Source of the DNA: Sphaerisporangium sp040683095
GTDB taxonomy: Bacteria > Actinomycetota > Actinomycetes > Streptosporangiales > Streptosporangiaceae
DNA: 64,000 nucleotides
Assembly: GCF_040683095.1 (NCBI RefSeq)
Contig: NZ_JBFBCI010000016.1
Coordinates: forward strand, 69,201-133,200
Direction: 5' to 3'
The notes under the pieces are model-generated. The model saw nothing but the letters and a program-made list of their open reading frames with translations, was not told where the DNA came from and did no database searches. This document shows positions 1-9,167 of the stretch, one piece after another; the stretch's first letter is position 1; every line of letters starts with the position of its first letter. The position numbers and the translations under genes are program-made.

Positions 1-227
1 TCCATGTCGGCACGCAGCAGCACGACCGGCCCGGGACGGCCGCCCCGTAGCACCGCCACGACCGAATCCAGTCCCTTGCCGAGCGTGACCTCGAGGTCGA
101 GGTCCGCCAGCGCGGTGATGACCCGCCGCTGGGTCCTCGGCAGGCTCAGACCGAGCTCGGGGTCGGCATGGATCTCGCGGCGCAGGCGGATGAGCTCGGG
201 CAGCATCAGACGGGCGTCCTCGCGCAT
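1..227 (-). CDS. M20-family amidohydrolase/peptidase, N-terminal part (runs off left edge)
   Basis: Only the first 75 codons are inside the window. The ATG at 227 overlaps the stop of the ABC ATPase gene before it (ATGA), so the two are translationally coupled. The N-terminus carries RLRREIHADPELG (H20, P23-E24), the start signature of M20D hydrolases of the hippurate/N-acyl-amino-acid hydrolase type, followed by VVLLRADMD, the strand leading towards the first metal-binding region. These are metal-dependent cytoplasmic enzymes that cleave N-acyl amino acids or small peptides. Its place at the end of an oligopeptide importer operon suggests it processes the imported substrate. The exact substrate cannot be told because the catalytic core lies outside the window. 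Confidence 0.85.
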   Translation of the reverse strand, partial: MREDARLMLPELIRLRREIHADPELGLSLPRTQRRVITALADLDLEVTLGKGLDSVVAVLRGGRPGPVVLLRADM

Positions 228-1042
228 CAACGGACACCGTCCGCATCGGCGAGTCGCAGCAGGTGATCGGTGCCCGCGTTCTCGATACGCGGGATCGCCG
301 ATACGAGCGCCTGGGTGTACGGCTGCCGCGGATTCGCGACGATCGCCTCCGCGTCACCGTGCTCGACCACACGTCCGCCGCTCATCACCGCGGTGGTATC
401 GGCGATGTAGCGGACGGCGGCGAGGTTGTGGGTGATGAAGATCATCGAAAGTTCGAGCTCCCGCTGCAGGTCGCGGATGAGGTTGAGCACCGCGCCCTGG
501 ACCGAGGCGTCGAGCGCAGAAGTGATCTCGTCGGCGACGATGAGTCGCGGACGCACGGCCAGGCACCGCGCGATGGCCACGCGCTGCCGCATCCCGCCCG
601 ATATCTGCGACGGGTACTGGTCGGCGACCGCCCACTTCAGGCGCACGAGTTCGAGCAGTTCGCGAACGGACGCGGCCCGCTGTCTCGCGTCGAGGTCACC
701 GTGCGTGGTCAGGGCCTCCTCGATGGTCTCGCCGGCCGTCATGCGCGGATTCAGCGACGAGTAGGGGTCCTGGAAGATCATCTGCACGTCCCGTGCCCGG
801 CGACGACGGTCAACGCCGCGCGTACGCAGCAGGTCGTCGCCGTCGAGCGTGATGCGCCCGGAAGTCGCCCGCTGCAGCCCGGCGACCGTGCGCGCGACGG
901 TGGACTTGCCCGACCCCGATTCACCGACCAGACCCACGATCGTGCCGTGCGGTACGGTCAGTGAAATCCCATCGACGGCGTTGAAGGCTCGGTGACGGTG
1001 ACCGAAGGTCACGACCAAGTCCTCGATGACGAGCTCGGCCAT
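227..1042 (-). CDS. Oligopeptide/dipeptide ABC transporter ATP-binding protein (OppF/DppF type)
   Basis: A 271-residue ABC ATPase. Walker A is GESGSGKST (residues 40-48), the signature is SGGMRQR, Walker B ends LIVADE, and the switch His is in FITHN. The Q-loop context MIFQDPYSSLNPRM is typical of the Opp/Dpp family. The C-terminus keeps the family's HPYT-like stretch as RQPYTQALVSAIP. It energises peptide uptake together with the fused permease-ATPase encoded just upstream; the start ATG at 1042 overlaps that gene's stop. A longer reading frame to 1474 exists but has no conserved content, and the overlap start matches the family. Confidence 0.92.
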   Translation of the reverse strand: MAELVIEDLVVTFGHRHRAFNAVDGISLTVPHGTIVGLVGESGSGKSTVARTVAGLQRATSGRITLDGDDLLRTRGVDRRRRARDVQMIFQDPYSSLNPRMTAGETIEEALTTHGDLDARQRAASVRELLELVRLKWAVADQYPSQISGGMRQRVAIARCLAVRPRLIVADEITSALDASVQGAVLNLIRDLQRELELSMIFITHNLAAVRYIADTTAVMSGGRVVEHGDAEAIVANPRQPYTQALVSAIPRIENAGTDHLLRLADADGVR

Positions 1043-2994
1043 CAGGCTCCTACCTCCTCGCGCCCAGGTGCCGTGACAGGTGCGGTGTCGGCTTCGACCG
1101 CGTCCTGCGGATGCCGGCACGCGACCCGGCCTCCGTGGCGGTGCGAAGCCAGGACGGGGGTCTCGGTCCGGCAGAGGTCGGTCGCGAACGCGCAGCGGGC
1201 GGCGAAGGCGCACCCCGTCATGGGACGCGACAGGTCCGGCGGCTCGCCGGGGATCGTCACCAGCGACTTGGTACGGTCGGTGTCGAGATCCGGAAGCGAT
1301 GCCGCGAGCGCCCTCGTGTAGGGATGCGCGAGCCGCTCGGGGGTCGCCAGGAGGGCGACGTCGACGTCCTCCACGATACGGCCGGCGTACATCACGAGGA
1401 TTCGCCGGCAGAGCTCGGCCAGGACGGCGACGTCGTGCGACACGACGATGGCGGCCGCGCCGGACTCGGCGCACTCGCGACGCAGGAGCGCCAGTACACG
1501 CCGTTGGACGGTCACGTCGAGCGCCGTGGTGGGTTCGTCGGCGATGATGAGCGACGGCGAGCCGATCTGCGACATCGCGATGAGCGCACGCTGGCGCATC
1601 CCTCCTGAGAACTCGTGGGGGAACTGCTGAGCGCGGCGCGCGGCATCGGGGATCTGCACGTCGTCGAGCGCTCGGACCGCCATCTCATGCGCCTTCTTAC
1701 GGCCGGCGCCGCCATGGACGCGCGGGATCTCGGCGAGCTGGGTACCGACGCGCAGGGCGGGATTGAGCGCCGTGAGGGAGTCCTGGAACACCACGCCGAC
1801 GCGGGTCCCGAGCACCTTGCCCCTCTCCGCGGGCGTGAGGCCGGTCAGGTCCTCGCCGTCGAAACGGAGCCGTCGGGCGGTCACGGCCGCACCGGCCGGG
1901 GCGAGCTGCGCGACCGACATCATGGTGACGCTCTTGCCGCTGCCGGACTCGCCGACCACGCCCACGATCTCACCTGGGAAGACACGGAAGGAAACATCCT
2001 GGACGGGGCGGATCCAGCCGTCCGGTCCGGGAAAGGACACCGAGAGTCCGTCGACCTCGAGGAGCGGGACGGTCGTCTCCGCGCGCTCGGTCGCGGTCGT
2101 GGACGGCGTCTGCGCCGGGCGCTCGGCGACCGGTGCCGGACCAAGCCGGCGAGGCGACAGCGCCTTCCTGTGCTCGCGGTCGCGGAGCTGCGCGGCGAGC
2201 GACTCACCGAGCATGCTGAACGCGAGGCCGGCGAACACGACGGCCACACCGGGGCCGATGGCGGCGACGGGCGAGCTGTACACCTGGCCGAATCCCTCGC
2301 TGAGCTGGCGGCCCCAGTCGAAGTCCGGTGGCTGCACGCCGACGCCGAGGAAGCTCAGGCTGGACAGCGCGAGCAGGCCACCTCCGATCGAGGTGGTCAC
2401 GTTGACGATGACGGGCTCGGCGATGTTCGGAAGCACGTACCGCGTGAACTGGCGCCCCCGGGAGACGCCGAGCATACGCGCGGCGGCAAGGAACTCGGAG
2501 CCGCCGACCCGCGAGGAGAGCGTCTGCGCGAGGCGCGCGAACGACGGTGTCATCGTGAGCGCGAGGGCGACCACCGCGGTCGTGGCCCCCGGCCCGAGGA
2601 GGATCACCGTGAGCATGGCGACGAGGAGCACGGGGAACGCGAGCCATGTACTGACGACGCTCGCGAACCAACGCTGGGCGCGAGCGCCGAGCACCGCGGG
2701 CAGGGCCCCGAGCACCAGGCCGGCGCACACGCCCATGAGTGTCGCCGCGACGGCCATCACCAGCGAAAGCCGCGTGGCCACGAGTGTGCGCAGGAGGATG
2801 TCGCGACCGAGCTTGTCGGTGCCGAGCAGGTGCTCAGCGGACGAGGGCAGCGCGATGGCGTCGGGATGGGCCGCCACGGCGTCCTCGCCCCACAGGACCG
2901 GAGCGAACACCGCAAGCAGGACGAGCACCCCGAGCATGCACGTGGCGATGATCGCCATCGGCTGTCGCAACAGCCCGGAACGGCGGGTCGTCAT
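1042..2994 (-). CDS. Fused peptide ABC permease (DppC-like) and ATP-binding protein (DppD-like)
   Basis: A 650-residue fusion. Residues about 1-290 are a DppC-type permease: an N-terminal membrane helix, the loop HLLGTDKLGRDILLR, and the EAA-type motif AARMLGVSRGRQFTRYVLPN. After a Pro/Thr-rich linker (about 290-320) comes a full ABC ATPase with Walker A GESGSGKSV, signature FSGGMRQR, Walker B LIIADE and the Cys-containing C-terminal tail (GCAFAARCAFATDLC) seen in Opp/Dpp ATPases. Start ATG at 2994 overlaps the stop of the preceding permease. The continuous frame shows a genuine fusion, not two adjacent genes; such fusions are known in actinobacteria. Confidence 0.92.
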   Translation of the reverse strand: MTTRRSGLLRQPMAIIATCMLGVLVLLAVFAPVLWGEDAVAAHPDAIALPSSAEHLLGTDKLGRDILLRTLVATRLSLVMAVAATLMGVCAGLVLGALPAVLGARAQRWFASVVSTWLAFPVLLVAMLTVILLGPGATTAVVALALTMTPSFARLAQTLSSRVGGSEFLAAARMLGVSRGRQFTRYVLPNIAEPVIVNVTTSIGGGLLALSSLSFLGVGVQPPDFDWGRQLSEGFGQVYSSPVAAIGPGVAVVFAGLAFSMLGESLAAQLRDREHRKALSPRRLGPAPVAERPAQTPSTTATERAETTVPLLEVDGLSVSFPGPDGWIRPVQDVSFRVFPGEIVGVVGESGSGKSVTMMSVAQLAPAGAAVTARRLRFDGEDLTGLTPAERGKVLGTRVGVVFQDSLTALNPALRVGTQLAEIPRVHGGAGRKKAHEMAVRALDDVQIPDAARRAQQFPHEFSGGMRQRALIAMSQIGSPSLIIADEPTTALDVTVQRRVLALLRRECAESGAAAIVVSHDVAVLAELCRRILVMYAGRIVEDVDVALLATPERLAHPYTRALAASLPDLDTDRTKSLVTIPGEPPDLSRPMTGCAFAARCAFATDLCRTETPVLASHRHGGRVACRHPQDAVEADTAPVTAPGREEVGA

Positions 2995-3980
2995 GAGGTC
3001 TCCAGGAGCGAGGTGCGCCGGTCGAGCAGGGAGAGCACGACGTCGATGAGCAGGTTGACGACGAGGATGATCGCGGCGTACACGAGCGCGAGGCCCTGGA
3101 CGATGCCGTAGTCTTTCGTGGTGATGGCTCCGACGAAGGCCATTCCGAGCCCCGGCCAGTTGAACACCTGCTCGACGAGCACGCTGCCCGCGATCATCGC
3201 CGCGAGCAGCGTCCCGCCGATCGTGAGCGTCGCGGTGAGCATGTTCGGCAGGGCGTGCCGGAAGTAGACCATCCAGGCGGGAAGTCGCTTCGAGCGCGCC
3301 GTGCGCACGTAGTCGTCCTTGAGCGTGTTGAGAGCCTCGATACGGGCGATACGCGAGATGGACGCGGCCGCTGAGACGGACAGGGCGATCACGGGCAGTA
3401 CGTACGACGCCGGGCCTGTGCGCCCGGCGACAGGGAACGCGTGCAGCGTGATGGCGAAGGCGATGACCAGGACCACGCCCAGGAGGTATTCGGGGATGGC
3501 CGCGATGAACGCCGTGACCCCCGTGAAGACCGTCTCGGCGCCGCGACGGCCGTTGCCCTGGGTGATGATCGCGATGGCGAGGCCCACGGGGACGGCGACG
3601 AGCAGCACGACGAGGAAGGCGATGCCGGCGAGCTCGAGCGTCGCGGGCAGCCGGTGCGAGACGAGCTCTGTGACGGAGCGGCCGGTGATGATCGAGGCGC
3701 CGAGATCGCCGCGGAACAGACCCACGAGGTAGTCGAAGTACTGCAGGATGAGGGGATCGTTCAGGCCGAGCTGCTCCCGTCGGGCCTGCACCACGCTCGC
3801 GTCGGCGGTCGCGCCGAGCGCGGAACGGACGGGGTCGCCCCCCGCCATCCGCAGCACGATGAACGCGACGGTGATGATCACCCACATGGCGACGAGCATT
3901 CGCCCCGTGCGGCGCAGAAGGAAGCCGAGCCACCGGTTGCCGCCGGGGCGGCGACCGGTCGCGGATGTCGAGCGCGTCAT
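2991..3980 (-). CDS. Peptide ABC transporter permease (DppB-like)
   Basis: A 329-residue integral membrane protein. It has the typical DppB start (cytoplasmic basic stretch, helix MLVAMWVIITVAFIVLRM, then GGDP), a long periplasmic-side loop ending LGLNDPLILQYFDYL, and a C-terminal half of hydrophobic helices including the coupling region IARIEALNTLKDDYVRTAR. It forms the membrane channel with the permease half of the fused protein. It starts 4 bases after the substrate-binding protein stop and ends overlapping the next gene, so all belong to one transcript. Confidence 0.92.
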   Translation of the reverse strand: MTRSTSATGRRPGGNRWLGFLLRRTGRMLVAMWVIITVAFIVLRMAGGDPVRSALGATADASVVQARREQLGLNDPLILQYFDYLVGLFRGDLGASIITGRSVTELVSHRLPATLELAGIAFLVVLLVAVPVGLAIAIITQGNGRRGAETVFTGVTAFIAAIPEYLLGVVLVIAFAITLHAFPVAGRTGPASYVLPVIALSVSAAASISRIARIEALNTLKDDYVRTARSKRLPAWMVYFRHALPNMLTATLTIGGTLLAAMIAGSVLVEQVFNWPGLGMAFVGAITTKDYGIVQGLALVYAAIILVVNLLIDVVLSLLDRRTSLLETS

Positions 3981-3984
3981 CGGG

Positions 3985-5559
3985 CTACTTCGATACGCGC
4001 AGGCTGGTGGGCACTACGAGCGTATTCGAGTTCAGGTTGAACTTGACGCCGTTGCCGTAGGCGGTCTCGGTCGACTCATGCAGCGGCAGCACTTCGAGGT
4101 CCTTGACCAGCGAGCGCTGCGCGGCCTCCCAGCTGCCGCAGCTCTGCTCGCCGGCGTGGCCCTGGGCCGTGGCGGCCAGATCGAAGAACTCCTTGTTGGT
4201 GTTGTAGGTCCAGTTGCCGCCCTTCGGGGGGAAGTCACCCGAGAGGATGCCCTGCCACGTACTCGGCAGGGTCGTCGAGATGGGAGCCCACAGCAAGTCC
4301 CAGTCGCCCCCCTGGAAGATGACGTCGGTGTACGACGGCGACGGCGTCGGGGTCGCTTTCACCCCGATCTCGGCGAGCTGCTGCTGGATGAGTTCGATAC
4401 CCGAGACAGCCGACTTGTCGGAGTTCGCGGGATAGAGCAGCACGAGCGACAGCGGGGTGCCGTCCTTCGCCCGGGTGCCGTTCGCGCCCTTCACCCAGCC
4501 GGCCTTGTCGAGCGCGGCCGCCGCGGCATCCCGATCGAACGCCGTGAGCGCCGGAGTGATGTCGGTCGCCTTGCAGACGTTGCTGTACGACGTCGTGAGG
4601 CTCTTCATCGGCGTGCCGCGACCGCCCGTGCTCACCTTGCCGACCGCGTCGCGGTCGATGGCACCGGCGAGCGCCTGGCGTACGGCGAGGTCGTGGGTCG
4701 CGCGCCCCTTGGCCTGGTTGAAGAACACCAGGCCCGGGCGAGCCGGCACGTCGATCTTGTTGAGGCCGAGCGAGTCGAGACGCGCGCGGTCGTCGCCGGC
4801 GACGAGCCCGAGGTTCACCTCGCCCGACTGGAGCATGTTGGCGATCGTCGACTCACTCTCGACGACCTGGACGGTCACGGTGGCAGGCAGGCCCTGCGTC
4901 TTGGCGGTCACTCCACCGGCGCCCCATGCGTACTCAGGGCGAAGCTTGAGCGTGTAGCTCTGGCCGGGCGACGACCCGGCGAGCTTGTACGGGCCGGTGC
5001 CGAGCCACTCGGCGTCGAGTCGCTTCGGGTCGGCCGAGCCTGCGCGGCAGACGATCGGCATGAGGCCGACCGTGGCGAGCAGGAAGCTCTGCGGGGTATC
5101 ACTATGGAACGTGACGGTGCGGCTCGCGTCATCGGCGTCGATCTTGAGTCCGGTGGCCGGGAAGTACACGCCACGGAACGGGGATCCGGTCTCCTTGCGG
5201 CCGGCATATTCGAAGCTCGCCTTGACGTCGCTCGCGGCCAACGGGGATCCGTCGGCGCAGACGATGCCGTTCTTGAGGGTGAAGCTCAGCTCGGTGGTCG
5301 ACTCCTCCCACTTCTCGGCGAGCAGTCCCTGGGGGTCGGCACCGGCAACGAAGGACACGAGAGACTCGTAGCCGAACGCGGCGAGGTTCTGAGACGCCAC
5401 GGTCGCATTCTTGATGGGGTTGAGCTGGCCCGGGTCGCCGGCGAGCGCGTATGTGACGCTGTCCGACGCCGCGTCGCCATTGCCCGTCGCGGTGCAGCCG
5501 GTCAGCGCGAGCGTGGTCGCACTCACGACACCGAGGAGGGTAACAGTGCTTCGTTTCAT
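3985..5559 (-). CDS. Peptide ABC transporter substrate-binding lipoprotein (SBP family 5)
   Basis: A 524-residue extracellular solute-binding protein. The N-terminus MKRSTVTLLGVVSATTLALTGC is a lipoprotein signal with lipobox LTGC, so it is anchored to the outer face of the membrane. The family-5 hallmarks are there: early ALAGDPGQLNPIKN, and LAVRQALAGAIDRDAV in the middle. It captures the peptide or other oligomeric substrate and gives it to the permeases. It is the first gene of the operon. A ribosome site GAAGGA lies 5 bases before the ATG, and an AT-rich stretch upstream (about 5595-5625) is the likely promoter. Confidence 0.93.
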   Translation of the reverse strand: MKRSTVTLLGVVSATTLALTGCTATGNGDAASDSVTYALAGDPGQLNPIKNATVASQNLAAFGYESLVSFVAGADPQGLLAEKWEESTTELSFTLKNGIVCADGSPLAASDVKASFEYAGRKETGSPFRGVYFPATGLKIDADDASRTVTFHSDTPQSFLLATVGLMPIVCRAGSADPKRLDAEWLGTGPYKLAGSSPGQSYTLKLRPEYAWGAGGVTAKTQGLPATVTVQVVESESTIANMLQSGEVNLGLVAGDDRARLDSLGLNKIDVPARPGLVFFNQAKGRATHDLAVRQALAGAIDRDAVGKVSTGGRGTPMKSLTTSYSNVCKATDITPALTAFDRDAAAAALDKAGWVKGANGTRAKDGTPLSLVLLYPANSDKSAVSGIELIQQQLAEIGVKATPTPSPSYTDVIFQGGDWDLLWAPISTTLPSTWQGILSGDFPPKGGNWTYNTNKEFFDLAATAQGHAGEQSCGSWEAAQRSLVKDLEVLPLHESTETAYGNGVKFNLNSNTLVVPTSLRVSK

Positions 5560-6227
5560 GGTGGTCCTTCAACACGGACGCGGAGCGCGCGCCCGGCACT
5601 AAATGAATGTTATGAATTATGTAGATACCGAGGTTTCGCTGGTGTAACGATTCGCGACACGAACCTCACGCACGCGAGGCCGCACCCCTCACCGGCTTGT
5701 CCTCGATGCACTGCTCGAACCCGCGGCCCTCTCTCCCGTACGGCCGAGCCCCGACCGCCCAGAGCCGCCGTACGGGGCGCCGACGTCGCGCCAGTCCGAT
5801 CCGGGATCCTCATGCGGCACTCCGAGGTGCTCGCCGATGGCACGAGAGCCGATCCGCCCGGCGATGAGGAGCTTGGTCGAGTTCGCCGAGCACCCGGCCG
5901 GGAGGCGACATCGAGCCGGACCCCGGGGATGCCGAAGACGCGGGAGACCACATGGGCGATTGGTGCATCTGCGATGCAGATCATCACCGGCCTGTTCCCT
6001 CATCGGACCCCTCCCGCTAATGGCGGAACACTGTATTCGTTACAATGATTTATGGCAACCATGGACGACCTGCGTGATCGTGACGCGCCGGTCCGCCGCA
6101 TCGCTCGCGTCGCGAGGTCGCCGCCCTGGAGCACACCCCAGGTGCGCATCGCGGCCTTCCACCAGGCTCCATGCCGGCAAGCGGGTCAACGGCAAGGTCA
6201 CCGACATCGGCCGTACCGCGCGAATCG
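5560..6227. other. Degraded intergenic stretch; possible gene remnant on minus strand
   Basis: No intact gene is visible. The first part is the AT-rich promoter region of the peptide transporter. On the minus strand between about 6000 and 5750, two frames read as protein-like pieces one after the other (MMICIADAPIAHVVSRVFGI, then STKLLIAGRIGSRAIGEHLG), which would fit one gene broken by a frameshift. I do not recognise the family. A short plus-strand frame begins at 6052 (MATMDDLRDRDAPVRRIARV) and stops within about 60 codons; it also has no recognisable family. Confidence 0.35.
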
Positions 6228-6852
6228 ATAGCGGTCCGCGAACAAGACACCCCAGGTCGAGATCACCGTCGGGTTCGACGACTCCGTCGAGGGCGTGGAC
6301 AAGGCGCCCGAGAACCTCGACGCAGCGGTCTCAGTGGCCCCGGGGTCGCGCCTCGCTCCCACCCAGACGCTCGCCCGCCTGGACACGGGCGTCACCGGCA
6401 ACCGCGAGGCGATCAGCCTGACCGAGTTGGTGCGGCACGAGCTGGACCGGCAGCCGCGCAAGGTCACCGTAGACCAGCACCTCGCCTCCGGGGTGACCGT
6501 GGACGGCGACCGGATCGGCCTGACCAGGCTGCTGAACAACCTGCTGGACAACGCCGAACGGCACGCCGCATCCGCGATCACCGTGACCCTGGAGCTCCAC
6601 CCCGGCACCGCGGTACTCCAGGTGTGCGACGACGGCGAGGGCATCGCCCCCGAGCAGCGGGAGGTCATCTTCAAGCGGTTCGCGCGCCTGGAGGCCTCGC
6701 GCGCGAGGGACCCCGGCGGCACCGGACTCGGGTTGCCGATCGCCCGGCAGATCGCCCAGCTCCACGGTGGCACCCTGACCGCCGAGGACAGCCCCCACGG
6801 CGCCCGGTTCGTCGTACGCCTCCCACTGGCCCCGGCTCCCGGCACTCTCTGA
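6228..6852 (+). pseudogene. Sensor histidine kinase, C-terminal ATPase fragment
   Basis: The frame opens after a stop near 6227 and reads into a clear HATPase_c domain: N box LLNNLLDNAERHA, G1 box CDDGEGIAPEQ, F box IFKRFARLE, and G2 box GGTGLGLPIARQIAQLHGG, ending with the usual RFVVRLPL strand. What is missing is the sensor, membrane part and the phospho-acceptor His helix, normally 200 or more residues upstream. The nearest start is a GTG at 6295. No response regulator gene is adjacent. I read it as the leftover 3' end of a two-component kinase gene, not a working kinase. Confidence 0.75.
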
Positions 6853-6950
6853 AATCCCGCAACCGGGCCTCCTTGACGAGGTGCCGGCCGCTCGCGTCCT
6901 GCGCCCCGTGCGGCTCACACCACACCGGGCCGCCGACGAGCCGGCGGCGG

Positions 6951-7724
6951 TCAAAGGCCGGGGCCACCGGCCGGTGCGATCAGAGATCGTGCCGTCCCGA
7001 TCGCGATGGCGGCGGCGAGCACGCACGCCGCGGCGATGGCCGGGTCGTAGACCGGGCTCACGGACCACGACACGTTATAGGCGGCGTGAGCGAGCGTCGG
7101 CCCCGTCGCCCCCGTCCCGGCCGCGTAGAGATGGACAAGGACGATGCGGAATCCGATCGTGAACACGCACTGGCCGACGACCCAGCCGGGCCCGTGTCCC
7201 TGCTGGATGTACGGAACGACATGCCAGGCCGCCCAGATCACGCCCAGCACCGCACCGGCCCGCAGCGCGCCGAGCCGGCGCAGCAGCGGACCGGTGGCAT
7301 ACGCGCTCCAGCCCAGCTCCTCGGCTGCGGCGCTGATCAGAAAGATCGCGATCAAGCCGGGAACGGCGCCCCAGGCGATCATCGCGCCCGACGGCCCGGT
7401 CCCGGCCGCCATCGCGGTAACGGCGACGACGAGCGGCATGAGCGCGACCGACACCACGTACCACGGCGTGCCGGCGGCGCGCGGGCGGGGCCAGGCTCCC
7501 CGCAGCCAGGCGCGGACGCCTTCACGACCGCCTGCCAGGACGGCCGCGGCGACGGCCGGGCAGACGAACATCAACGCCGAGGCCGGCAGCCGGGGCAGCA
7601 CCGTTCGCGACGGGTCGTCCAGCAGCGGGCCGAGGACGTAGAACACCGCGCCGAAGGCGAAGACGAGAGCCGCGAACAACCCGATCGGCCGATTCGCCTC
7701 GCCGGCCGATGGGCGAGCCGCCAC
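6951..7724 (-). CDS. CPBP-family intramembrane metalloprotease
   Basis: A 257-residue protein with about eight hydrophobic helices. It holds the three CPBP (Abi/Rce1-like) motifs in order: the glutamate pair in ISAAAEELGWSAY, the histidine in VIWAAWHVVPYI, and the C-terminal HAAYNV. The position after the Glu pair reads LGW, without the Arg of the classic EExxxR, as in one common bacterial subgroup. Members are membrane proteases linked to prenyl-protein processing, immunity or maturation of secreted peptides. Its substrate is unknown. It sits alone between a kinase remnant and a divergent secreted protein gene. Confidence 0.82.
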   Translation of the reverse strand: MAARPSAGEANRPIGLFAALVFAFGAVFYVLGPLLDDPSRTVLPRLPASALMFVCPAVAAAVLAGGREGVRAWLRGAWPRPRAAGTPWYVVSVALMPLVVAVTAMAAGTGPSGAMIAWGAVPGLIAIFLISAAAEELGWSAYATGPLLRRLGALRAGAVLGVIWAAWHVVPYIQQGHGPGWVVGQCVFTIGFRIVLVHLYAAGTGATGPTLAHAAYNVSWSVSPVYDPAIAAACVLAAAIAIGTARSLIAPAGGPGL

Positions 7725-7955
7725 AGTGAACCGCCTCCCTGTACGCGGTCACCCTATCGGCCGCGATCCGGCCGACGCGCTCCGCCGTGGCGGTCACAAC
7801 CCCAGTTGCACGGCATGACCCTGCGCCCCGAGGCCGCCGCCTACCGCGTCCTTTGAAGCGTCCTTTGAAGCGCCGCATGAGCGTGCAGGGTTCTCAATCA
7901 CCATTCCCTGCGATAGAAGATGATTTCGGCCTTCTGTCAAACTCGTGAGGCATAC

Positions 7956-8600
7956 GTGAAGAATCTCCTGCGACTGCTCGCAACCCCGTTGTTAGCGGCG
8001 TCCCTCGTTCTCGCCGCCTTCACCGTCCCGGTCCACGCGGACACCGCGGACGGTGACGCCGAACTGGCACTCCAGTGGCAGGACGCGTGGGACACCTACA
8101 AGTTCTACGACACCACACCGCCCGCCCCGGAATCGGGACGGAGCCGGGCCACGGCCGACATCTCCATCGAGATCTCCGCTCCCGTGAAGCGCGTCTTCGA
8201 GAAGTATTCGAATTTCAACAACCACATCGGCATGCATCCGTTCCTGAAAAGGATCGTGACCCACCGGGAGTGGTGCCGGCACGGTACGCGCTACGTCAAC
8301 CTCACGGCCGTCGACGAGATCCCGTACAACGGCGCGATCGTCCTCAGCAACGCTCACGCGCAGCAGCGCATCCACGAAGAGGACCTCTACTACGAGACGG
8401 ACACCTGGTCGCTGCCCGGCATCGTCACGCACCAGAAGATCGTCTTCAAGAGGCTGTCCAGCGGGAAGACCAAGGTCACCGAGCACCTCGTCTTCGACGC
8501 GGACACCTCGCTGATCGATCTCGTCGTCACCAGCGGCGTCTCGTCGCATCAGCAGACGCAGCGCGGGCTCAAGACGGCGATCGAGCGCGGCGACATCTGA
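7956..8600 (+). CDS. Secreted START/SRPBCC-like protein of unknown function
   Basis: About 214 residues from the GTG at 7956, which has GTGAGG six bases upstream; this start gives a clean signal peptide (KNLLRLLATPLLAASLVLAA, cleavage after HA). The start at 7920 would put a non-signal stretch in front. The mature part reads as a START-like fold: a first strand TADISIEISAPVKRVFEKYS typical of SRPBCC proteins, later strands ending TKVTEHLVFDADTSLIDLVV, and a final helix with QTQRGLKTAIE. SRPBCC proteins bind hydrophobic ligands; a secreted one is less usual. Ligand and role are unknown. Confidence 0.6.
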   Translation: MKNLLRLLATPLLAASLVLAAFTVPVHADTADGDAELALQWQDAWDTYKFYDTTPPAPESGRSRATADISIEISAPVKRVFEKYSNFNNHIGMHPFLKRIVTHREWCRHGTRYVNLTAVDEIPYNGAIVLSNAHAQQRIHEEDLYYETDTWSLPGIVTHQKIVFKRLSSGKTKVTEHLVFDADTSLIDLVVTSGVSSHQQTQRGLKTAIERGDI

Positions 8601-8725
8601 TCGCGGGGTGGGCAAGGCTCTCGCGCGGCGATGTACACCATCGCGCTCGCCCTTGCTCGGCTACGGCCCCGACGCCCAAGGCGCCTCGCACCGCCATCTT
8701 TACGTTGTAGATCAAATAATAGGAC

Positions 8726-9125
8726 ATGTCGCTTTTGCCTCTCCGGGCGGCCGGCGGCAGCGGGTGGGCGATCGCGAGGGCCCTGGCGTGCTCACCGCCC
8801 TTACTGCCGCTGGACGAGCCGTTCGACGCGCTGGACTTGCAGGACGTTCAGACGAAAGAGGACATGCAGGTGTTCATCCGCCAGGTGTGGCGGGACGTCG
8901 GCACAACCGTGATCATGGTGACCCATGACGTCGAGGAAGCGGTCTTCCCGGGGCGGCGGGTCATCGTCCTGTCCTGCGATCCCGGGCGCGTGGCCCGTGA
9001 CCTCGCCGTCGACCTGCCCGCCGACCGCACGCTCGCGGACGAGCGCTCGCCGGCGTTCCTCGCGTTGCGCGCGGAGGTGGAGGATCTCAACGTGCCGAGC
9101 ACCGCGCCCGTCAGGCGCGCATGTA
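8726..9125 (+). pseudogene. Nitrate/sulfonate-type ABC ATPase, C-terminal remnant
   Basis: The frame begins abruptly and reads into the second half of an NrtD/SsuB-type ATPase: degraded signature region (SGWAIARALA where SGG-QRVAIARALA is expected), Walker B as LLPLDEPFDALD, the H-loop IMVTHDVEEAV, and a C-terminal tail GRVARDLAVDLPADRT. Walker A and the Q-loop are absent, so it cannot bind ATP normally. After about 9125 the frame runs on into the osmC gene in the wrong phase. No transporter permease is nearby. It is a relic. Confidence 0.7.
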
Positions 9126-9167
9126 GGTTCGGCTTGAACCACCTCAGTATCGAAAGGGATGATCGCA

